From positions 1-7,965 of the forward strand of contig WJKA01000151.1 of assembly GCA_014729375.1 (NCBI GenBank): DNA of 7,965 nucleotides, in the 5' to 3' direction. Shown here piece after piece: positions 1-6,592 of this stretch; position 1 is the first letter of the stretch, and each line of letters begins with the position of its first letter. This stretch comes from Chitinivibrionales bacterium. GTDB taxonomy: Bacteria > Fibrobacterota > Chitinivibrionia > Chitinivibrionales > WJKA01. Both the position numbers and the translations under genes were made by a program. The notes under the pieces are model-generated. The model did no database searches. It was given only the letters and a program-made list of their open reading frames with translations, and had not been told where the DNA came from.

Positions 1-648
1 AGCAAGAACCGGAGGCGGCACCCATTTTTTCAGAAGAGAGATATCATCTTTGAGCAGGGGGGACGGTTTTACTGGATCGGTATTTATCGCAATTTCGGTT
101 TTATACCCGGAGCCGACAAAGACCGACACATTCCTGAGTATATTTCGAGTCAGGACAGTACCGTTCAGAACTAATAGTTCTGTTTTGCCGCTTTCTTTGT
201 CCGCGGCGACACAGAACGATGTTCCCCTGATCGCCACGATTGAAGTCGGCGAATATACTTTGGTATCATATCGCTTGTTGTCAAGTGAAGGCATGATAGC
301 TTTGATAATAAAGAATGCTGCGCCGTAAAAGACCGTTATGTGCTGCGAGATCAGTGAGGGCTGCTTGTTTTCGTGAAGGTTGATTAATATCTGGGTGTTA
401 CTGCGAAGGTAAATATGATCAGCTTCACCCCATTTAAGCCGTGCTGTCGATTTGTCGCCTACGCGAATCAGATCGTTATTGTAAAGCCTGGTTTTTGTTT
501 GCGCTGTATGCCAGGTGCCTTTTCCCGCACGCTGGACCTGTGCCTTGCCCGCAAGAGAGTCGAGTATTACCGATGATGCCGGTTGGACAGGGAACACATA
601 TGACACTAAACACAAAGTAATAAACCACGGCCGGCAGATTTTCGGCAT
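1..648 (-). CDS. FecR-domain exported protein (partial, 3' end outside window)
   Basis: The frame is open from ATG 648 through base 1, giving 216 codons and running off the left edge. Residues 1-26 look like a Sec signal peptide: Lys3 and Arg6, a hydrophobic stretch at about 8-20, then a small-residue PASS region. Residues about 30-150 match a FecR-type domain: a GKAQVQRAGKGTW start, then IRVGDKSTARLKW at 61-73, IYLRSNTQI at 79-87 and the hallmark SPTSIVAIRGTSF at 133-145. Domains of this kind usually lie in the periplasm or on the cell surface. In TonB systems FecR regulates a sigma factor, but this protein has a cleavable-type signal and no N-terminal cytoplasmic anti-sigma helix. It is therefore more like the stand-alone secreted FecR proteins, whose role is mostly unknown. 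The start is set by AGGAGG four bases upstream and a good promoter. The family call is firm; the function is not. Confidence 0.85.
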   Translation of the reverse strand, partial: MPKICRPWFITLCLVSYVFPVQPASSVILDSLAGKAQVQRAGKGTWHTAQTKTRLYNNDLIRVGDKSTARLKWGEADHIYLRSNTQILINLHENKQPSLISQHITVFYGAAFFIIKAIMPSLDNKRYDTKVYSPTSIVAIRGTSFCVAADKESGKTELLVLNGTVLTRNILRNVSVFVGSGYKTEIAINTDPVKPSPLLKDDISLLKKWVPPPVLA

Positions 649-652
649 GTAT

Positions 653-658
653 CCTCCT
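653..658 (-). promoter_or_regulatory. Shine-Dalgarno site of the FecR-domain gene
   Basis: A perfect AGGAGG on the minus strand lies four bases before the ATG at 648. It fixes the start of the FecR-domain gene. Confidence 0.8.
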
Positions 659-680
659 TTTATAATGAAATGTCCTTATT

Positions 681-710
681 ATTATACCGATGAACCGGGG
701 ATTATTTCAA
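681..710 (-). promoter_or_regulatory. Sigma-70-type promoter for the FecR-domain gene
   Basis: On the minus strand, TTGAAA (710-705) and a consensus TATAAT (686-681) are separated by 18 bases. Transcription would start near 674 and give a leader of about 26 bases carrying the AGGAGG site. Both hexamers are near consensus and well placed, which suggests a fairly strong housekeeping promoter. No operator-like repeat overlaps it. Confidence 0.6.
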
Positions 711-943
711 GGGCTAATCCGGGTTGCGGAAATACAAAAGCCGGTTTCGTGGAATAACATGAGCGGTTTTCCCGGAGCCGGACACTGCACAGCGATAAGA
801 ATGAGCGAAGGTCCGGACATGCGGTGGATTTCCGCATTGCAGAGCCGGCACGCCGGGCACAGCCGGAAATTTTTGAAATTCAATAATACGCTATCACCGT
901 ATTATATTTTGTAAGTTCTATCTGTACTCCAGTCTATTATAAT
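711..943. other. Divergent intergenic region without a recognisable gene
   Basis: The region lies between the divergent FecR-domain gene and ilvD. I see no convincing coding sequence on either strand. It contains an 8-bp palindrome, GTCCGGAC (811-818), a small hairpin ATGCGG/CCGCAT (819-824 with 832-837, 7-base loop), and several CCGG-rich words such as GAGCCGG. None of these reads as a known regulator site. An AT-rich stretch at 871-910 includes TTGAAA (873-878) and TATTAT (900-905), but the 21-base gap is too long for a normal promoter. The ilvD promoter is probably in this stretch but cannot be placed. No leader peptide rich in Ile, Leu or Val codons and no T-box-like structure was seen. 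Confidence 0.4.
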
Positions 944-950
944 GAGGAGG
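944..950 (+). promoter_or_regulatory. Shine-Dalgarno site of ilvD
   Basis: GAGGAGG lies seven bases before the ATG at 958. Together with the N-terminal match to E. coli IlvD (MPKxRSATT), it fixes the start codon. The TATAAT just before it (938-943) is too close to the ATG to be this gene's -10 element. Confidence 0.8.
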
Positions 951-957
951 GGTTATC

Positions 958-2793
958 ATGCCGAAACTTCGCAGTGCAACAACAGTCGAAACCCGCCGGA
1001 TGGCCGGTGCGCGGAGCCTGTGGCGGGCAAATGGAATGAAAGAAGAGCATTTCGGGAAACCGGTTATCGCTGTTGTCAATTCTTTCACCCAGTTTGTTCC
1101 CGGTCACGTACACCTTCACGAAATCGGTCAGAAAGTCAAGGCAATTATCGAAGAGCAGGGATATTTTGCCGCGGAATTCAATACCATTGCTATCGATGAC
1201 GGCATTGCCATGGGGCATACGGGAATGCTCTATTCGCTTCCCTCGCGCGAGCTGATCGCTGACAGTGTCGAATATATGTGCAACGCGCATTGTGTTGACG
1301 CTATGATTTGCATTTCCAACTGCGACAAGATAACGCCCGGCATGCTCATGGCGGCCATGCGGCTTAACATTCCCGCAATTTTCGTTTCCGGCGGGCCTAT
1401 GGAGGCCGGGGTACGGGGTACAAAACATTACGACGTTATCGACGCCATGGTCAAGGCCGCTGACAGCAGCATTCCCGATGAAGAGATCACTGCGCTCGAG
1501 CAGGTTGCCTGCCCGACCTGCGGCTCCTGTTCGGGCATGTTCACGGCAAATTCCATGAATTGCCTCACCGAAGCGCTCGGGCTGGGATTGCCCGGACACG
1601 GGACTATTGTCGCTACGCATAAAAACAGGATACGGTTGTTTGAAAAAGCCGCGAAACGAATTGTCAAAATGGCTACTGCGTATTATTTCAGCGATGACAC
1701 ACGTGTGTTGCCTCGCTCGATCGCAGGCAAGGATGCATTCCTGAATGCCATGTCGCTTGACATTGCCATGGGCGGCTCGACCAACACGGTGCTTCACCTG
1801 CTTGCCGTTGCACAGGAAGCAGCGGTCGATTTCACCATGCACGATATCGATCGATTGTCGCGTAAAATCCCGGTTCTCTGCAAAGTCGCGCCAAGTTCAT
1901 CATATCATGTCGAGGATGTCAACCGTGCGGGCGGTATTCTTTCAATCATGGGCGAGCTTGCCCGCGCGGGGTTGCTGAATACTTCGGTGGGGCGGGTCGA
2001 CTATGCCACGCTTGCCGATGCGATTGCCGAAAACGATATCATGAGCAGTACGGTTTCCAAAGAAGCGCTTGACAACTGGCACAGTGCCCCCAGAGGAACG
2101 GAAAGAAATTTGGTGCTTGGTTCACAGGATACGCGATTTGATACGCTTGACAAAGACCGGGCCAATGGTTGTATCCGTGACATGGATCACTGTTATTTCA
2201 GGGACGGCGGCCTGTGTGTTCTCTTCGGCAATATCGCGTCAAAAGGCTCGATTGTTAAAACCGCAGGCGTCGACCCGTCGATATATACCTTTTCGGGGAC
2301 GGCAAAGGTTTATCATTCGCAGGAGGCTGCGTGTGACGGCATTCTGAACGGCGAGATCAAGGCCGGCTCTATAGTAGTGATTATCTATGAAGGTCCCAGA
2401 GGCGGACCGGGCATGCAGGAAATGCTCTATCCAACGTCGTATATAAAATCGATGCATCTTGACAAAGAGTGTGCGCTGATAACCGACGGCCGTTTCTCGG
2501 GCGGGACGGCCGGATTGTCGATCGGGCATGTCTCCCCCGAAGCCGCATCGGGCGGCGAGATCGGGCTCCTCCGTGACGGTGATACGATCGAGATCAATAT
2601 CCCGAAACGGTCGATAAATGTCAAACTGCAGGAAAATGAGCTTGACGGGCGCCGTCGTGAAGAGCAGACCAGGGGTGCCGCAGCGTTCAAACCGCACCGT
2701 GATCGGGTCGTCTCGGACGCCTTGCGTGCATATGGACTGTTTGCAGCAAGCGCGGATGTGGGCGCGGTGAGGGTCTTGCCGGAAGAAGGGTGA
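958..2793 (+). CDS. ilvD: Dihydroxy-acid dehydratase
   Basis: The cytoplasmic Fe-S enzyme IlvD removes water from 2,3-dihydroxy-isovalerate and 2,3-dihydroxy-3-methylvalerate to give the 2-keto acid precursors of valine, leucine and isoleucine. The 611-residue protein is collinear with the long E. coli-type IlvD (616 aa). Visible landmarks are MPKLRSATT at the start, AVVNSFTQFVPGHVH (38-52), the IDDG acidic motif (79-82), SNCDK with Cys122 (120-124), CPTCGSCSG with Cys185/188/191, DIAMGGSTNT, and DGRFSGGT, where Ser514 corresponds to the proposed catalytic base. The glycine in PGH near residue 49 is where [2Fe-2S] members have a cysteine, so an E. coli-type [4Fe-4S] cluster is expected; this is inferred from family knowledge. 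No other ilv or leu gene is next to it. The next gene, a GmhA-type isomerase, follows after 54 bases on the same strand and may be co-transcribed. No frameshift or missing motif is seen. Confidence 0.97.
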   Translation: MPKLRSATTVETRRMAGARSLWRANGMKEEHFGKPVIAVVNSFTQFVPGHVHLHEIGQKVKAIIEEQGYFAAEFNTIAIDDGIAMGHTGMLYSLPSRELIADSVEYMCNAHCVDAMICISNCDKITPGMLMAAMRLNIPAIFVSGGPMEAGVRGTKHYDVIDAMVKAADSSIPDEEITALEQVACPTCGSCSGMFTANSMNCLTEALGLGLPGHGTIVATHKNRIRLFEKAAKRIVKMATAYYFSDDTRVLPRSIAGKDAFLNAMSLDIAMGGSTNTVLHLLAVAQEAAVDFTMHDIDRLSRKIPVLCKVAPSSSYHVEDVNRAGGILSIMGELARAGLLNTSVGRVDYATLADAIAENDIMSSTVSKEALDNWHSAPRGTERNLVLGSQDTRFDTLDKDRANGCIRDMDHCYFRDGGLCVLFGNIASKGSIVKTAGVDPSIYTFSGTAKVYHSQEAACDGILNGEIKAGSIVVIIYEGPRGGPGMQEMLYPTSYIKSMHLDKECALITDGRFSGGTAGLSIGHVSPEAASGGEIGLLRDGDTIEINIPKRSINVKLQENELDGRRREEQTRGAAAFKPHRDRVVSDALRAYGLFAASADVGAVRVLPEEG

Positions 2794-2796
2794 TTT

Positions 2797-2831
2797 CAAA
2801 ATTAAAAATTTAAAATGCAAAATGTAAATTG
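2797..2831. repeat. AT-rich, repeat-like intergenic tract
   Basis: A 35-base, nearly G/C-free stretch fills most of the gap between ilvD and the isomerase gene. It is built from short words (AAAATTAAAAATTT, AAAATGCAAAATG). It contrasts sharply with the GC-richer genes on both sides. It resembles AT-rich interspersed elements made of AAAATT/AAATGC words that occur in many copies in some bacterial genomes. Only one copy is in this window, so its repetitive nature is an inference. Confidence 0.35.
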
Positions 2832-2847
2832 AAGAAAAGAGGGAATC

Positions 2848-3492
2848 ATGAAAGCGCAGACCGCCGAAACATTTAGTCGGTTGTTTAATGAATACCCGCT
2901 GCTGCATGCCTGCAGAAAAGAAATCGAGCAGGCATATTCGTATATAAGTACCTGCTATCAGAACGGTAAAAAGCTTCTTATCTGCGGGAATGGGGGAAGT
3001 GCGGCAGATTCGGAGCATATCGTCGGTGAGTTGATGAAAGGATTCGTTCTCAAGCGGGAGATACCGGTCGAGGACCAGGACCGGCTGCGCAGCTCCGGCG
3101 CGGTAGACTGGCAGCATCTGTCAAGTAGACTGCAGCGCGCGCTGCCGGCCATCTGTCTGAGCAGCCAGACCTCGTTGACTACCGCATATTCCAACGATAT
3201 CGGCGATGACATGGTGTATGCCCAGCAGGTGTACGGGTACGGGGCGCCCGGCGATGTGCTTCTGGGGATCAGCACCTCGGGAAATTCGCCCAATGTGGTC
3301 AATGCGCTAAAAGTAGCCCGGGCATTCGGCGTTTACACGATAGGCATGACGGGCGAGGACGGCGGTGTGATGAATGATTTCTGCGATGTCATTATCCGGG
3401 TGCCTGCACGGATGACGTTCAAAGTGCAGGAACTGCATATGCCGGTCTATCATGCCCTGTGCGCCATGCTCGAAGAGGAGTTTTTCGGGTGA
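2848..3492 (+). CDS. gmhA: SIS-domain isomerase, GmhA-type (sedoheptulose-7-phosphate isomerase)
   Basis: This 214-residue SIS-domain protein probably converts sedoheptulose 7-phosphate to D-glycero-D-manno-heptose 7-phosphate, the first step towards activated heptose for LPS or other glycans. Visible motifs are the phosphosugar-binding CGNGGSAADSEH (46-57), ISTSGNSPNVV (141-151) and QELHMPVYH (194-202). Compared with GmhA active-site residues, Glu61 and the Gln194/His202 pair are kept at the correct spacing of 8. It is longer than E. coli GmhA (192 aa) because about 25 extra residues lie at 66-98 (LKREIPVEDQDRL and following). A longer form of this kind occurs in other bacterial SIS isomerases, so substrate range may differ. 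The start has an AAGAGGG site four bases upstream. It follows ilvD by 54 bases and converges on a radical SAM gene with a 9-base gap. No other heptose gene (gmhB, hldE) is in view. Confidence 0.82.
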   Translation: MKAQTAETFSRLFNEYPLLHACRKEIEQAYSYISTCYQNGKKLLICGNGGSAADSEHIVGELMKGFVLKREIPVEDQDRLRSSGAVDWQHLSSRLQRALPAICLSSQTSLTTAYSNDIGDDMVYAQQVYGYGAPGDVLLGISTSGNSPNVVNALKVARAFGVYTIGMTGEDGGVMNDFCDVIIRVPARMTFKVQELHMPVYHALCAMLEEEFFG

Positions 3493-3505
3493 TGATCCGG
3501 ATCAT
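3492..3505. repeat. 14-bp perfect palindrome over two convergent stop codons
   Basis: ATGATCCGGATCAT is a perfect inverted repeat. It overlaps the last base of the isomerase TGA and the whole TGA of the convergent radical SAM gene. In RNA it would give only a 5-bp stem with a CCGG loop and no U-tract, so it is not a convincing intrinsic terminator. It could be a protein-binding site or chance. Confidence 0.5.
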
Positions 3506-4533
3506 AACATGACACACCCGTTGCAGGGAGCGCTCGGATCGATTTCTGTCTTGCCTCCGCTTACAATGAATCGTCTCAAATCGACATAGCTCCTGCCGTT
3601 CCATATCTCTTTCAGGTCCTGTGAGAGCGCATTGCCCAGCGCATGGCCGTGGTAATCGGTGCAGCACGCGGATACGTCGCCGTTCCACCGGATAACCATT
3701 GTGGTAAAAGGATCGGTGCAGCAGGAATATGTCGGCGGAAGAATCCCCGTGTTTGCAGCTGTCGAATAATAGCTGATTTTTCCGGGCATGCCGATTCCCC
3801 GGGTCGGATCAGGGGTCCATTCTTCAATTCGTTTTTGTATTTCATCGCTGTTTTTGCAGAAACGAAGATTCAGTGATGCATAATACATGTTCGGTCGGGC
3901 GCGGAAGCGTGCGCAGAGCGCATTCATCTCCCGGATTTCATGGCGGTTTTTTTTCGTAATCGCAAATGTCAGATGAATCACCGGCCTGCTTCGTCGCAAT
4001 CGCCTTTTTGTCTGCGCGATAAGGTCGACGGCATTTTGCAGCGTATCAAAGCTCATGCCCGGCTGATATTGGGTATATGTTTCACTGCTTGCTGCATGGC
4101 ATGAGACATTCAGGTCATCCAGGCCGCAGGCGAATAAAGGCTCTATCATGCCGTCGTGAAAAGCATGAAGATTGGTTGCCAATGCTGTTTTAATGCCGCA
4201 TTTGTGTGCATAGCCTGTCATACTGAAAATGTCACTGTTGAGCAACGGCTCGCCCCAGTTCCAGAATGAAATGGAGAACAGGTACTCTTTGTTTGTATCA
4301 ATTATTTTTTTCGCATTCGCAAAGGTTAAATCGCCTTGCGGGAAAGATGAACGGATTCCCCCTCCCGATGGGCAGAGACGGCAGTTTGAATTACAGCGGC
4401 TGGTCGGCTCGAGAAAGATATGTGACGGATATGCATTGATGTTTATCTTCTTCCTGCTGCGGGGATACCATACGCTTAAATAATTAAGCATTTTTTTCGG
4501 AGTAATATATCGATAATCTGAAAGGCTCAGCAT
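3502..4533 (-). CDS. Radical SAM/SPASM-domain protein
   Basis: This 343-residue protein has the radical SAM cluster motif CNSNCRLC (Cys47, Cys51, Cys54) after a short N-terminal extension. A SAM-binding NWGEP (92-96) stands in for GGEP in a TIM-barrel core. The C-terminal SPASM-like region has paired cysteines at 271-272 and 290-291 around the IRWNGDVSACC strand, an ALGN turn, and a final CNGC (337-340). SPASM proteins bind extra Fe-S clusters and carry out varied radical chemistry on peptides, sugars or other substrates. Members without a peptide precursor often lie in surface-polysaccharide loci, as here. There is no signal peptide or membrane segment. GGAG lies ten bases before the ATG. 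The gene starts 15 bases after the glycosyltransferase stop, so the two very probably form one operon. The substrate is unknown; sugar modification is inferred from context. Confidence 0.88.
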   Translation of the reverse strand: MLSLSDYRYITPKKMLNYLSVWYPRSRKKININAYPSHIFLEPTSRCNSNCRLCPSGGGIRSSFPQGDLTFANAKKIIDTNKEYLFSISFWNWGEPLLNSDIFSMTGYAHKCGIKTALATNLHAFHDGMIEPLFACGLDDLNVSCHAASSETYTQYQPGMSFDTLQNAVDLIAQTKRRLRRSRPVIHLTFAITKKNRHEIREMNALCARFRARPNMYYASLNLRFCKNSDEIQKRIEEWTPDPTRGIGMPGKISYYSTAANTGILPPTYSCCTDPFTTMVIRWNGDVSACCTDYHGHALGNALSQDLKEIWNGRSYVDLRRFIVSGGKTEIDPSAPCNGCVML

Positions 4534-4548
4534 GGCATTCTTTCTCCG

Positions 4549-5547
4549 TTACAGTGCTTGCGGTCGCTCGGCAATCTGTTTCAGAAGGAGTTCAAAGGCC
4601 TTTCTGAAATTTTCCAGCGAGGTTATACGGTCCGGTATGAACTGTAAGGATTTTTCCAGGGATTCATCAGCCGCAAGCGGATTATCGAGTATCCAGGCCA
4701 TTTTTTCATTGATATGCGTGAAGTCATCCGGGTTTTCGGCAATGAACAGTGAATCGAACAGGTATCGTGCACCGACGCCTGCAGAGAGAACCGGGTAGCA
4801 TCCGCACAGGGCGGCCTCCATGCAGGTGACAGGATGGGCATCGATATCGGGCAGATGCAGAAGAAATGTGCATTCGGAATAATACCTGCCGACATCTCTT
4901 TGCGGGCCGGCATATATAATCTTGTCATATTTGCGGGCTTTGTTTTCCACATATTTGTCAAGGACTCCATCACCGACGAGTACGAATTTTTCGATATGAG
5001 GGCATTGAAGCCCGAATGCGATGAGCCGCGCAATATTTTTTTCCGGAGAGAGCCGTCCGACATACAAGCCATATTTGCGCCGCGGAATATTTCGTTTTGC
5101 CACCGCTTGCGGGTATGGAGGGCATACCACTGCAGGAACATCGAGGAAACGGCGTACCTGCTTTCTGTTCTGTTCCGAAACGCTGAGGACCGCATCGATT
5201 TTTTTCAATGCAAAACCGGCAGTTGTGAATCGGGTTTTACCTAAGCTGTAAAAGAAAAGATCGCCGTCAAGGTGGATCACTATAAGGCGGGGATATTTCA
5301 GTTTCAGCATTGAGGCGGCATAGAGACACGAGCCGCCGTCGGAAATAAGAATGTCGGCATCGATATGCGATACCAAAGCATATAAATATGACATGAGTGG
5401 AAAGAAGCAATTCAGGAAGGGATATTTTGTAATCAATTTAATATAGCCCGTAAAAGGCATTATTTTAATAGCAGCACCGATTTCCTGCGCAAAGCTGCGG
5501 TGCACGTGGTGAATATGCCGTGTGTAACTGAGAAATACTGTTTTCAT
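4549..5547 (-). CDS. Glycosyltransferase, GT4-like (GT-B fold)
   Basis: This 332-residue protein probably transfers a sugar from a nucleotide donor to a growing glycan at the cytoplasmic side of the membrane. The N-terminal domain begins MKTVFLSYTRHIHH. The C-terminal half carries the donor-binding landmarks GRLSPEKN (164-171), VGDG (191-194) and DIDAHPVTCMEAALCGC (234-250). The usual EX7E pair of GT4 enzymes appears here as Asp236-X7-Glu244, with the first acid changed to aspartate. I chose ATG 5547 because it puts the first beta strand at the N-terminus as in the family. An in-frame ATG at 5655 would run into the divergent radical SAM gene and add 36 residues of non-family sequence. No clear Shine-Dalgarno site precedes 5547. 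It is the first gene of a two-gene unit with the radical SAM/SPASM gene downstream. Donor and acceptor cannot be told from the sequence. Confidence 0.85.
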   Translation of the reverse strand: MKTVFLSYTRHIHHVHRSFAQEIGAAIKIMPFTGYIKLITKYPFLNCFFPLMSYLYALVSHIDADILISDGGSCLYAASMLKLKYPRLIVIHLDGDLFFYSLGKTRFTTAGFALKKIDAVLSVSEQNRKQVRRFLDVPAVVCPPYPQAVAKRNIPRRKYGLYVGRLSPEKNIARLIAFGLQCPHIEKFVLVGDGVLDKYVENKARKYDKIIYAGPQRDVGRYYSECTFLLHLPDIDAHPVTCMEAALCGCYPVLSAGVGARYLFDSLFIAENPDDFTHINEKMAWILDNPLAADESLEKSLQFIPDRITSLENFRKAFELLLKQIAERPQAL

Positions 5548-5560
5548 TGTTTTGCAGAGG

Positions 5561-5587
5561 AATATACCAGAGAACAAATTCACGCAA
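5561..5587 (-). promoter_or_regulatory. Possible extended -10 promoter for the glycosyltransferase/radical SAM unit
   Basis: On the minus strand TGGTATATT (5569-5561) forms an extended -10 element. A weak TTGCGT (5587-5582) lies 15 bases upstream of the hexamer. The start point would be near 5554, only a few bases before ATG 5547. That agrees with the lack of a Shine-Dalgarno site there but would make the message almost leaderless. The 61-base divergent gap (5548-5608) is the only place for promoters of both flanking genes. Confidence 0.3.
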
Positions 5588-5608
5588 TCATAACGGAAAA
5601 TAAAATAT

Positions 5609-6445
5609 ATGATAAAAGCCGTGCTGGAAATAACCACAACCATTGGATGTGACATTCGCTGCGCCTATTGCCCTCAGGATACGATTACCCGGTGCTATTC
5701 AGAAAAAAATGATGGGCATCGTATGATGAGTTTTGAAAATTTCGCTGCATGGCTCGAAAACGTGCCTGCCCATGTGGAAATCCATTTTGCCGGCATGGCC
5801 GAACCGTGGCTGAATCCGGATTGCTCAAGGATGGTTCTGCATGCACATGAAAATGGGCACGGGATAGTTGTCTCAACAACGTTATGCGGAATGAAACCAT
5901 CGGATATCGATCGCATCGAACATATTCCATTTTTGTTGTTTGCTGTGCATGTGCCCGACACAAACGGCTGGGAAAATATCAACATTGATGGAAAGTACAT
6001 TGAAGTTCTGGACCGGTTTCTGCGAAGTAATATTACACAAAGAGAGTTCATAGCAAAAGGGGAGCCGCATGCTTTATTGAAAAAGCTGATTGGAAGAAAA
6101 ATAAAAACGACATTTCTCCACAGCCGTGCGGGAAATATTGAAATTGACGGTAGAGATTTGCCTGAAAGGAAAAAAGGGGTGATCAGGTGTTTAAGAGACT
6201 GCAGATATAATGTGTTGCTTCCGAACGGAGATGTTCTTTTGTGTTGCATGGATTATGGCATGAAGCATATACTGGGAAACTTAAACAAATCCGACTACAA
6301 CACGCTTTTTTGCGACAGCGAATTTTTAAAGATACAACAGGGCCTTGATGACGATCGTACGGAAATTATATGCCGATATTGTGAAAAATATATGGCCACA
6401 CTCCTATATTATTATTTTCATAAAATCAAGCAATTCATAATTTGA
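5609..6445 (+). CDS. Radical SAM/SPASM-domain protein, short form
   Basis: This 278-residue protein begins almost directly with the radical SAM core: EITTTIGCDIRCAYC gives Cys14, Cys18 and Cys21. FAGMAEPWLNPD (60-71) stands in the GGEP region, and the C-terminal SPASM-like part has Cys194, Cys198, NGDVLLCC (Cys212-213), ILGN and CRYC (255-258). It is shorter than the other intact radical SAM protein here (343 aa) and clearly not a recent duplicate, but its cysteine plan is similar. It is soluble and probably cytoplasmic. Base composition is more AT-rich than in ilvD, with many AAA, ATA and AAT codons, in keeping with an accessory or transferred gene. Only a weak GGA precedes the ATG. It diverges from the glycosyltransferase and is followed after three bases by a small membrane ORF. 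The substrate is unknown; a role in glycan or precursor modification is inferred from neighbours. Confidence 0.86.
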   Translation: MIKAVLEITTTIGCDIRCAYCPQDTITRCYSEKNDGHRMMSFENFAAWLENVPAHVEIHFAGMAEPWLNPDCSRMVLHAHENGHGIVVSTTLCGMKPSDIDRIEHIPFLLFAVHVPDTNGWENINIDGKYIEVLDRFLRSNITQREFIAKGEPHALLKKLIGRKIKTTFLHSRAGNIEIDGRDLPERKKGVIRCLRDCRYNVLLPNGDVLLCCMDYGMKHILGNLNKSDYNTLFCDSEFLKIQQGLDDDRTEIICRYCEKYMATLLYYYFHKIKQFII

Positions 6446-6448
6446 GTA

Positions 6449-6592
6449 ATGAGTATGCGAACTCCGATCTCGAAAATAAAAATGAGGCGAATAGTTGGCG
6501 CCCTTGCATTATCGCTCATAAGTATTGTTATAATGATAGCGTCTGCCGAGATCGTGCTCCGGAAGCATAATGGGATATGGATGAAGCAATGA
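6449..6592 (+). CDS. 47-residue ORF with one membrane helix; probable 5' remnant of a larger gene
   Basis: The ATG lies three bases after the stop of the radical SAM gene, so translation could be coupled. The product has a basic start (Arg4, Lys9, Lys11, Arg13, Arg14), one strongly hydrophobic helix at about residues 15-33 (IVGALALSLISIVIMIASA) and then AEIVLRKHNGIW before TGA at 6590. A signal anchor followed by an (A/L)E-x-x-LR motif is typical of the N-terminus of membrane-anchored SGNH/GDSL-type esterases and acyltransferases found in glycan loci. Here the protein stops just where such a domain would begin. Its last codons overlap the broken end of the opposite-strand radical SAM pseudogene. 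I therefore read it as a gene start left by a deletion. A genuine small membrane protein is the alternative. Confidence 0.4.
   Translation: MSMRTPISKIKMRRIVGALALSLISIVIMIASAEIVLRKHNGIWMKQ

Noticed and set aside
819..837. Small hairpin ATGCGG/CCGCAT as a regulatory RNA or attenuator of ilvD
   Set aside because: The stem is a single 6 bp helix, more than 100 bases upstream of the gene, with no leader peptide and no U-tract.
515..914. Plus-strand open frames before ilvD (515-757 and 690-914)
   Set aside because: The first is largely antisense to the FecR-domain gene. The second has no motif, no ribosome site and composition unlike a protein gene.
938..943. TATAAT just upstream of ilvD as its -10 element
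   Set aside because: Transcription would start inside or after the Shine-Dalgarno site, leaving no usable leader, and no -35 fits.
937..1842. Long open frame (301 codons) on the minus strand inside ilvD
   Set aside because: It lies fully antisense to a strongly conserved ilvD, is rich in Arg, His and Cys as expected for an antisense shadow, has no recognisable motif and lacks its own ribosome site.
2239..3117. Open frame of 292 codons on the minus strand across the ilvD/isomerase junction
   Set aside because: It is antisense to two well-supported genes and runs through the AT-rich gap. No family motif is visible.
4834..5244. Plus-strand open frame (136 codons) inside the glycosyltransferase gene
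   Set aside because: It is antisense to the conserved donor-binding domain, has no family resemblance and no upstream signals.
5548..5655. Upstream extension of the glycosyltransferase to ATG 5655
   Set aside because: It would overlap the start of the divergent radical SAM gene (5609) and add 36 residues that do not fit the family N-terminus; MKTVFLSY at 5547 is the natural start.
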